Origin: Deltaproteobacteria bacterium | GTDB taxonomy: Bacteria > Myxococcota_A > UBA796 > UBA2385 | Reading direction: 5' to 3' | Assembly: GCA_018401435.1 (NCBI GenBank) | Contig: JAGYJW010000004.1 | Coordinates: 1 to 64,000, forward strand | DNA: 64,000 nucleotides | Shown here: piece by piece, positions 58,261 through 64,000 of the stretch | How the letters are laid out: every line of letters starts with the position of its first letter | Position numbering within the stretch: position 1 is the stretch's first letter | Notes under the pieces: model-generated | The model's input: the letters and a program-made list of their open reading frames with translations, nothing else | The model's database searches: none | What the model was told of the DNA's origin: nothing | Position numbers and translations under genes: made by a program

Positions 58261-59631
58261 ATGAAGCGCGTCTTCGTGCGGACCTTCGGCTGCCAGATGA
58301 ATGTCTACGACACGGGCAAGATGCGCGCCTTGTTGGCGCAGGACGGCTACGCGCCAACCGACGACATGGCCGACGCCGATCTCGTCATCGTCAACACCTG
58401 CTCCATCCGCGAAAAGCCCGAACAGAAGCTGCATTCTTTTCTGGGAGAGGCCTTCGCCATCAAGCGCTCGGCCGACCGCCTGGTCACCGTCGCTGTGGCC
58501 GGCTGCGTGGCCCAGCAAGAGGGCAACAAGCTCCTCGACCGCTACCCGCAGCTCGACCTCGTCTTTGGACCGGACGCGGTGCCCTCCATCGTGTCCATGG
58601 TGCGTGCGGCCCAGGACCAGCCGGTGCTGGACACCACCTTCCTCGACGCCGACGACTATGTGTTCACCAGCGAGCTGGATCCCGACGCCAAGGGTGCTGT
58701 GGGCGCCTTTGTCACCATCCAGAAGGGCTGCGACAACAAGTGCACCTTCTGCATCGTGCCCACCACCCGGGGCACCGAGCTGTCCCGTCCTTCGGCGCAG
58801 ATCCTGGACGAGGTCCGGGGCCTGGTGGCCGGCGGCGTGCGCGAGATCACGCTGATTGGGCAGAACGTCAACAGCTACGGGCTCAAGGTCCCCGGCGAAA
58901 AGAACTTCGCAGCCTTGCTATACGCCGTGGCGGCGGTGCCGGGGGTGCAGCGCATCCGCTACACCACCAGCCACCCCCGCGACATGGGGGCCGACGTGGT
59001 GCAGGCCTACCGGGACCTGCCCCAGCTCACCAGCCAGCTCCACCTGCCCGTGCAGTCCGGCTCGGATGCCGTGTTGCGCCGCATGAAGCGCTTCTACACC
59101 CGCGACGGCTACTTGCGGCTGGTGGACCAGCTCATGGATGCCCGCCCCGATCTGGCGCTCAGCACCGACATCATCGTGGGCTTCCCGGGTGAGACCGACG
59201 AAGACTTCGAGGCGACCTTGTCCTTGCTGGAGACCCTGCGCTTCCACACCTCCTTCTCCTTCAAGTTCTCACCGCGGCCCGGCACGCCGGCCCTCAAGCT
59301 GCTGGAACGGGACGAGGCGGTCGCACCCGAGGTGGCCCAGGCCCGCCTGGTGCGCTTCCAGGACCGGCAGCGGGTGATCTCGCTGGAACAGAACCGGCTG
59401 CTGGAGGGCCAGGTGGTCGAGGTGCTGGTGGAGGGCCCATCCCGTCACGACGCGGGCGTGATCTGCGGGCGCACCGGCGACTTCAAGATGGTGAACTTCC
59501 CCGGCGACGTCGCACAGACGGGCAGCTTCGCCCAGGTGCGGGTCACGCGGGCCTTCACCAACTCGCTGCGGGGTGAGCCCCTGCGGCCCTGGGTGGCGGC
59601 CCCGTCCCCATCGGCGTCGGCGACCGCTTGA
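58261..59631 (+). CDS. miaB: tRNA-2-methylthio-N6-dimethylallyladenosine synthase MiaB
   Basis: The protein has 456 residues. It has a UPF0004 domain (about 1-110) with the three cluster Cys in FGCQMN, NTCSIR and AGCVAQ, a radical-SAM domain (about 145-370) with CDNKCTFC, and a C-terminal TRAM domain (about 375-440). YTTSHPRDM, LHLPVQSGSDAVLRRMKR and STDIIVGFPGETDEDF are MiaB signatures. It adds the methylthio group to i6A37 in tRNAs. The gene ends in TTGA overlapping the next start. Confidence 0.95.
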   Translation: MKRVFVRTFGCQMNVYDTGKMRALLAQDGYAPTDDMADADLVIVNTCSIREKPEQKLHSFLGEAFAIKRSADRLVTVAVAGCVAQQEGNKLLDRYPQLDLVFGPDAVPSIVSMVRAAQDQPVLDTTFLDADDYVFTSELDPDAKGAVGAFVTIQKGCDNKCTFCIVPTTRGTELSRPSAQILDEVRGLVAGGVREITLIGQNVNSYGLKVPGEKNFAALLYAVAAVPGVQRIRYTTSHPRDMGADVVQAYRDLPQLTSQLHLPVQSGSDAVLRRMKRFYTRDGYLRLVDQLMDARPDLALSTDIIVGFPGETDEDFEATLSLLETLRFHTSFSFKFSPRPGTPALKLLERDEAVAPEVAQARLVRFQDRQRVISLEQNRLLEGQVVEVLVEGPSRHDAGVICGRTGDFKMVNFPGDVAQTGSFAQVRVTRAFTNSLRGEPLRPWVAAPSPSASATA

Positions 59632-60248
59632 CCGACAGCCCCGCGGTCGCGGATCCCAAAGGGCAGCTCCCCCCGCCGGACTTCCAGGCCGGCCGGCTGC
59701 TGCTGCAATTCATCGTGGGCCTGGTGGTCTTCTGCGCCCTCATCGCGGGCCTGGGCCACTTCTACAAGGCCGAGACCCTGGCCTTGGCCCAGGGCTGGGT
59801 GGAGGGTTTCGGCGGCCTGGGCCTGGCGCTGGCCTGGGCGCTGCTGGACAGCTTTCCCGGGCCGCTGCTGCCCCAGGATCTCTTCAGCGCCTTCGCGCTG
59901 CTGGGGGGCCTGGGCTTCTGGCCCACGGTGCTGTGGTCCAGCCTGGGCAGCCTCGCGGGCGGCAGCCTGAGCTGGCTGCTGGCCCGACGCCTGGCCCGCA
60001 CCCGCGTGGTGCTGTGGGCCATCCAGCGGGGCGCAACCCGCCGCGTCTACCACCTCGTTGAGCGAAACGGCCCATTGACCCTGATGCTTGGGGCAGTGAC
60101 GCCCTTGCCCTATTCCGTCGCTGTCTGGGCCTGCAGCGCCACGGGCATGTCTTACCGGGTCTTTCTGCTGGTGAGCGTCACCCGGCCCATGCGCATCATC
60201 TTCTATTGTTGGCTGATCGAGGTCGGCGCGATCCGGCTGATCAACTGA
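59628..60248 (+). CDS. VTT/DedA-family (SNARE-associated-like) membrane protein
   Basis: The protein has 206 residues from a TTG start overlapping the miaB stop (TTGA). Four to five hydrophobic helices are visible, with the VTT region around LGLALAWALLDSFPGPLLPQDLFSAFALLGG, WSSLGSLAGGSLSWLLARRLARTR, TPLPYSVAVWACSATGMS and FLLVSVTRPMRIIFYCWLI. Family members transport lipids such as undecaprenyl phosphate or phospholipids across the inner membrane. The pairing with miaB is probably only genomic neighbourhood. Confidence 0.78.
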   Translation: MTDSPAVADPKGQLPPPDFQAGRLLLQFIVGLVVFCALIAGLGHFYKAETLALAQGWVEGFGGLGLALAWALLDSFPGPLLPQDLFSAFALLGGLGFWPTVLWSSLGSLAGGSLSWLLARRLARTRVVLWAIQRGATRRVYHLVERNGPLTLMLGAVTPLPYSVAVWACSATGMSYRVFLLVSVTRPMRIIFYCWLIEVGAIRLIN

Positions 60249-60260
60249 AGCGGAGGCCGC

Positions 60261-60276
60261 GCGGCCGCCCGGCCGC
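60261..60276. terminator. GC-only hairpin between convergent genes
   Basis: The inverted repeat GCGGCC-N4-GGCCGC fills the 28-bp gap between the VTT-protein gene and the convergent acidic exported protein gene. The stem is the same as at 27508-27523. It lacks a T-tract on either strand. Confidence 0.4.
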
Positions 60277-60987
60277 TCAGAGGCGGTAGTCCACCTTGCG
60301 GCTGAAGAGCTGCTTGGCGCTGGTGCCATCCACCAGCTGGCTCACCTTGACCTCGACCGCGCCGCTGTTGGCGACCACGGGCACCTGGGCCTTGAGGAAG
60401 GCGACGGTGGGCGCGAGATCGGCGATGGCGGCCTTGGTCACGAGGTGGCGGGCTTCGCCCACCTTGGACCCGGCGACGGAGAATTCGGCCACCAGCCAGT
60501 AGTCTCCACCGGACCAGGTGGTGGCGCTGCGGGCCACCAGGACGGGGAGCTCGACCACCACCGCGTCGATGTCCTTGGATACCACCCGCGCGTCAAAGTT
60601 GTCTTTGAGGGGGGTCTTGCCGGAGGTGTCGAGGGGGCCGGCCACCGCACCGCCGGTGGGGGCCTTGGCGGGTGGGGGCTTGCTGGGGCGCAGGTCTTCG
60701 GGGGGATCCTCGCTGGGGCCGGCGATCAGGGCCATGTCGCCGGGGGGATCGTCGTCGAGGCTGTCGACTGGCGCGGGGTCGAGGTCGGCGTCGGGTTCGG
60801 CGTCCACCGCCTCGTCGTCCACGTCCACGCCGGCGGGGGGGATCTCCCAATCCGGCGCGTCTCCGCCCGCGTCCGTCTCGAAGACATCGACGTCGAGCTG
60901 CTTCATCAGGTTGTCGTCTCCGGCCAGGGCAGGGCCGGCGCTCCCGAGGAGCAGCAGGGTGAGCAGGATGCGGGTGGGCTGGGGCAT
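60277..60987 (-). CDS. Exported acidic hypothetical protein
   Basis: The protein has 236 residues with a cleavable signal peptide (about 1-22, LLTLLLLGSAGPALA). An acidic, Asp/Pro-rich region (about 30-90, VDVDDEAVDAEPDADLDPAP) follows, then a Pro/Lys linker and a C-terminal domain (about 120-236; LVARSATTWSGGDYWLVAEFSVAG, HLVTKAAIADLAPTVAFL, GAVEVKVSQLVDG). No family is recognised. It has a good promoter upstream. Confidence 0.75.
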   Translation of the reverse strand: MPQPTRILLTLLLLGSAGPALAGDDNLMKQLDVDVFETDAGGDAPDWEIPPAGVDVDDEAVDAEPDADLDPAPVDSLDDDPPGDMALIAGPSEDPPEDLRPSKPPPAKAPTGGAVAGPLDTSGKTPLKDNFDARVVSKDIDAVVVELPVLVARSATTWSGGDYWLVAEFSVAGSKVGEARHLVTKAAIADLAPTVAFLKAQVPVVANSGAVEVKVSQLVDGTSAKQLFSRKVDYRL

Positions 60988-61085
60988 GGAGACCTCTACC
61001 GGGTCGGGGCTGGATCGCCGGCCAATAGAACGCCGGGGCGGACGGGGCCTTCCCCTGGGGCCAAGGCCGGAGGGGTGGACCGCTC

Positions 61086-61113
61086 AGGATACGGCGGCTT
61101 GGAGCGCTGTCAA
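61086..61113 (-). promoter_or_regulatory. Sigma-70-type promoter of the acidic exported protein gene
   Basis: On the minus strand, TTGACA (61108-61113) and TATCCT (61086-61091) are separated by 16 nt. Transcription would start about 92 nt before the ATG at 60987. The stretch 61114-61237 in front of the ABC exporter gene shows nothing else clear. Confidence 0.55.
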
Positions 61114-61237
61114 GCAGGATCGGACGACTTCTTGGATACACTGGACAGGTCAAGTCCCGTAGCGCTTGCCGCGCTTCGGATCCACGGCCGCATTCCGGGC
61201 CACCCCGCGCCGCCGTCTGGCGGTTAGGCCCGCGGGC

Positions 61238-62563
61238 ATGTCCAACCCCTACCGGCGTGTGCACGGGCTCATTCGCCGCCGCCAGCGTGGCGGTGCCTGG
61301 GTGCTGGTGCCGCCCCTGGCTGCGGCCATCGCGGCCCCGCTGCTGCGCCCGGTGCTCTTCGCCTTCCTCGACCGGTCGGATGTGGCCGCGGGGTCGGCCG
61401 ATGCCGCCTTGCGGGTGGGCCTGGTGGTGCTGGTGGTGATGGCCCTGCACGCCTATACCGACCTGGTGCGTGGCCCCGACCGCCCGGTCCTCGACCCCCA
61501 CCCGGTGCAGCCCCGGGCCTTGTTGGGCGCCCTGCTCTGGCGAACGATTCGGGTGCGGGTGGATGTGCTGCTGGCCGGTCTGATCGTGCTCTCGCCCATC
61601 CTGGTGGCAGGGCAGGGGCTGGCCTATCTTGCCGCCGCGCTCTTCGTTCTGGGCACCTGGCTGGCCTGTCTGGGCGTGCCCTACGCGGTCTACCTGGGCA
61701 GCATCTGGGCCGCCCGCAGCCCCCGGATGGCCTTCCTGCTGGAGGCCCTGCGCGGAGCAAATGCGCCCATGCACGCGGCCTTGATCTATGCCCCGGGGCT
61801 GGTCGCGGTGGCCGTCGGTCTGCCCATGGTCTGGCTGGTTGTGGCGGTTCAATGGGCCATTCAGGGCTGGTTGCCCGGTTGGTTCTGGCTGGGGCTGCTG
61901 CCGGCCTTGGGGCTCTTGGGCTGGCGGCTGGCCCTGCCCCTGGCTGAGCAGTACTATGTGCGCACCACGGCCCTTCTCACCGAGATCGACGGGCTCTATG
62001 CCGGGGTCTCCGAGGCCGAGGAGGCCCGGCACGTCTACCTGGAGTGGGTGGCCCGGGACAGCCCCGAGCTGCTGCGCGCCCTGCGGCAGGCCGGGCGTCG
62101 CTTGTGGCCCTATTCGGTGGGCGGCTGGACGGCGGGGGCGCTGGCCGCCTTGGGGGCCTGGGCCCGTGACGCCGATGGCCTGGGCTGGGCCCTCTTTCTG
62201 GCGGGGGGGGCGGCCTTGGCGGTGGCTTCGATGCCCGCCCTGCTGGCCGCTGGCGATCCGCCCTGGCTGGACAAGGCCCTGGGGGTCTCGCCCGCACGGG
62301 TGGCCGTCGCCCGGGCGCTGACGGCCCTGCTCTATGCCCAGGGCACGGTGCTGCCCATGCTGGGTGCCGGCTTGATTCGGCACGGCGCGGGCATCCTGCC
62401 CGGGGTGCTGCTGGTCGAGGGCCTGGCCCTGACGGGTTCGGTCCTGGCGGCCCTGGGCAGCCGCTACCTGGGCCCCCGGGCCCTCTACCTTTATGGCCCC
62501 CTGGCCCTGGTCCTGTGGGCCGCCGGTCTCGCGGGTGAGCTTCAGCTTGGAGGCCTGGAATGA
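61238..62563 (+). CDS. Polytopic membrane protein, probable ABC exporter permease
   Basis: The protein has 441 residues with about ten hydrophobic helices (AAAIAAPLLRPVLFAFL, VGLVVLVVMALHAY, VDVLLAGLIVLSPIL, AALFVLGTWLACLGV, IYAPGLVAVAVGLPMVWLVVAVQW and more). A cytosolic loop in the middle (LTEIDGLYAGVSEAEEARHVYLEW) carries charged residues. It immediately precedes and overlaps (ATGA) an ABC ATPase gene, so it is most likely the permease. No family signature is recognised; it resembles the two-component ABC-2-type exporters in layout. Confidence 0.72.
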   Translation: MSNPYRRVHGLIRRRQRGGAWVLVPPLAAAIAAPLLRPVLFAFLDRSDVAAGSADAALRVGLVVLVVMALHAYTDLVRGPDRPVLDPHPVQPRALLGALLWRTIRVRVDVLLAGLIVLSPILVAGQGLAYLAAALFVLGTWLACLGVPYAVYLGSIWAARSPRMAFLLEALRGANAPMHAALIYAPGLVAVAVGLPMVWLVVAVQWAIQGWLPGWFWLGLLPALGLLGWRLALPLAEQYYVRTTALLTEIDGLYAGVSEAEEARHVYLEWVARDSPELLRALRQAGRRLWPYSVGGWTAGALAALGAWARDADGLGWALFLAGGAALAVASMPALLAAGDPPWLDKALGVSPARVAVARALTALLYAQGTVLPMLGAGLIRHGAGILPGVLLVEGLALTGSVLAALGSRYLGPRALYLYGPLALVLWAAGLAGELQLGGLE

Positions 62564-63243
62564 GCACCCCCGTCCTGTCCGTCGTGTCGGTGGCCAAGCG
62601 CTTCGGGCGCACCACCGCCGTCCACGATGTCAGCTTCGAGATCCAGCCCGGCGAGCTGGTGGGGCTGGTGGGGCCCAATGGCGCGGGCAAGAGCACCACC
62701 ATCAAGATGCTCTCCGGCCAGCTGCTGCCGGATGTGGGGCGCATCGTGGTGGGGGGCATCGATGTGGCGGCAGACCCCAACGGGGCGCGGGCAAAGATCG
62801 GATATGTGCCGGAAGAACCACGACTTTACGAGTACCTCACCGCGCGGGAGATGGTGGCCTTCGTGGCGGAGATCCGCGGAGGCGGAGATGTGGACGCCGC
62901 CTTGGACCTCGCGGGCCTGGGCGCAGACGCCGACCGCCTGATCCGCGAATACTCCCAAGGCATGCGGCGCCGCACGGCCCTGGCCGCGGCCCTGGTGGCC
63001 AGGCCGCCCCTGCTGGTGCTGGACGAGGCCCTCAACGGCCTCGATCCCCCCAGCGCGGCCCGGGTGACCCGCGCATTGCAGGTGGCCTGCGCAGGCGGTC
63101 AGGCGGTGCTGCTGAGCACCCATGTGTTGGACACGCTCGAGCGCATCGCCGACCGGGTGGTCATGTTGGGGGCCGGGCGGGTCATTGCGGACGCGCCCGC
63201 CAGCGATCTCGATCGCCTTCGGGGCCTCTTCGACCCGCATTGA
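62560..63243 (+). CDS. ABC transporter ATP-binding protein
   Basis: The protein has 227 residues. Walker A GPNGAGKST (about 38-46), the Q-loop region VPEEPRLYEYLTAREMV, the signature YSQGM in place of the usual LSGGQ, Walker B LLVLDEALNGLDPPSAARV and switch His in LLSTHVLDTLERIADRVV are all visible. Sequence type matches ABC-2 exporter ATPases (CcmA/NatA-like). Substrate is unknown. It is coupled to the membrane protein gene upstream. Confidence 0.92.
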   Translation: MSTPVLSVVSVAKRFGRTTAVHDVSFEIQPGELVGLVGPNGAGKSTTIKMLSGQLLPDVGRIVVGGIDVAADPNGARAKIGYVPEEPRLYEYLTAREMVAFVAEIRGGGDVDAALDLAGLGADADRLIREYSQGMRRRTALAAALVARPPLLVLDEALNGLDPPSAARVTRALQVACAGGQAVLLSTHVLDTLERIADRVVMLGAGRVIADAPASDLDRLRGLFDPH

Positions 63244-63312
63244 AGTGGACTTGACCCTTTTGTGGGGTCCGCGCGCATCCGTTGCCTGGTGCAGGTGATC
63301 AATGGAGGCTGG

Positions 63313-63447
63313 ATGCGCGATGGCGCGATGTGGATGTGTGTGGGAATCGCCGCGATCCTGATGGGGCCAGACATCCTGGCGGAGCTTCAAGCGGCGGCGC
63401 AGGGCTCGGCCCCGGTCCTCTGGCTGCTGGGTCTCTTCGGAGGCTGA
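63313..63447 (+). CDS. Possible small membrane protein
   Basis: A 44-residue ORF starting MRDGAMWMCVGIAAILMG, with one hydrophobic helix and a second short hydrophobic stretch (APVLWLLGLFGG). GGAGG lies 4 nt before the ATG, which is the main support. It lies 69 bp behind the ABC ATPase gene on the same strand. No family is recognised and the ORF is short, so confidence is limited. Confidence 0.4.
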   Translation: MRDGAMWMCVGIAAILMGPDILAELQAAAQGSAPVLWLLGLFGG

Positions 63448-63483
63448 GGGTCCACCTTGAGGCGGCCGGGCTACAGCGTTGGC

Positions 63484-64000
63484 ATGGCGCGCTGGCTCAA
63501 CCGACTCCGTCGAAGCCTTCGTGGGCGCTCCCAGGTGCTTCCCACCTGGTACCACCCCGACTATCGGCTTCCGCTGACCTCGCTGGCTGCCCGCACGGGG
63601 CTGGACCCCCGTCGGGCGGATTTTGCCGCATGGCACCTGATTGAGGTGGGGGTGCTCAACCGCGAAGAGCTGCGGGTGCCCACGGCCATCCCCTGGGCGG
63701 CCCTCTGCGCGGTGCACGACGCCGAATACCTGGAGCGGCTCACCCGACCGGGGCCCCTGGCGGACATCTTCGCGGTGGAGAGCTGGGACCTGCCGGTGGA
63801 CGAGGTCATCTTCACGCTCCGGCTGAGCTGCGGGGGCACCCTGGCGGCGGCGCGCGTGGCCCTGGAGGAGCGCCGGCCCACCCTCAACCTGCAAGGGGGC
63901 ATGCACCACGCCGGGCGCGACCGCGGGGCGGGCTTCTGCCCGGTCAACGACATCGCGGTGGCCATCGTGGCGCTGCGCGCCGGCGGCTTCTCGGGCAAGG
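63484..64000 (+). CDS. Histone-deacetylase-family protein (partial, open at right edge)
   Basis: About 172 residues are visible from ATG 63484 and the frame is still open at the window end. The family (AcuC/HDAC-like amidohydrolase) is shown by TWYHPDYRLPL near the start, CAVHDAEYLERL, LRLSCGGTLAAARVALEERRPTLNLQGGMHHAGRDRGAGFCPVNDIAVAI, where the HH pair and N-D are catalytic or metal-adjacent. It hydrolyses acetylated amines; bacterial substrates include polyamines and acetyl-lysine proteins. The visible part is intact. Confidence 0.85.
   Translation, partial: MARWLNRLRRSLRGRSQVLPTWYHPDYRLPLTSLAARTGLDPRRADFAAWHLIEVGVLNREELRVPTAIPWAALCAVHDAEYLERLTRPGPLADIFAVESWDLPVDEVIFTLRLSCGGTLAAARVALEERRPTLNLQGGMHHAGRDRGAGFCPVNDIAVAIVALRAGGFSGK

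Overview
The window is very GC-rich, densely packed bacterial DNA. Several traits point to a predatory or social deltaproteobacterium-like lineage, most likely Myxococcota, although no rRNA is present to confirm it. These traits are Hanks-type Ser/Thr kinases paired with FHA proteins, many secreted lipoproteins with Asp-Thr or Asp-Gly linkers, MopE-type and choice-of-anchor-D domains, a group 3b NiFe hydrogenase, and frequent GTG/TTG starts in 1-8 nt overlaps. One complete tRNA (Val-CAC) is present. There is no CRISPR array, rRNA or complete insertion sequence.

Layout. 1-3.8 kb: a beta-helix lipoprotein (open at the left edge), an AbiEii/AbiEi toxin-antitoxin pair and tRNA-Val. 3.9-8.3 kb: a frameshifted CgeB-like glycosyltransferase, a membrane protein and two tandem SPFH proteins. 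8.3-18 kb: metabolic and envelope genes, namely an ILVBL/HACL2-like ThDP enzyme, purB, a MaoC-like hydratase, a DUF2071 protein, a GDSL lipoprotein, SixA and a large membrane protein. 17.9-20.5 kb: a cobalamin riboswitch, with its own promoter and terminator, in front of three coupled exported lipoproteins ending in a Tat-type Rieske protein. 20.5-27.5 kb: more lipoproteins, then a WD40 kinase divergent from an FHA/winged-helix regulator. 27.5-29.4 kb: a repeat element and a decayed DDE transposase.

29.4-39.4 kb: an eleven-gene, fully overlapping NiFe-hydrogenase operon in the order hydB, cNMP-binding gene, hydG, hydD, hydA, protease, hypA, hypF, hypC, hypD, hypE. A sigma-54-like promoter lies directly before hydB. 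No hypB is present. 39.4-43.4 kb: slyX, a lipoprotein and an FHA plus Cache-kinase pair. 43.4-54.8 kb: the most unusual block, with four ATP-grasp ligases (three of them paralogues), an S51-like peptidase/amidotransferase, two serine esterases, a YdjM-like membrane protein, an FAD amine oxidase and a CrtI-type desaturase. I infer an uncharacterised ligation/hydrolysis pathway. 54.8-64 kb: a RIO kinase, a VWA lipoprotein, a CAT-like acyltransferase, miaB, a VTT/DedA protein, an ABC exporter pair and the start of a histone-deacetylase-family gene.

Four otherwise intact genes (CgeB-like, WD40 kinase, hypD, FAD oxidase) carry single-base frameshifts, mostly in C or G runs. Uncorrected homopolymer errors are as likely as true pseudogenisation.
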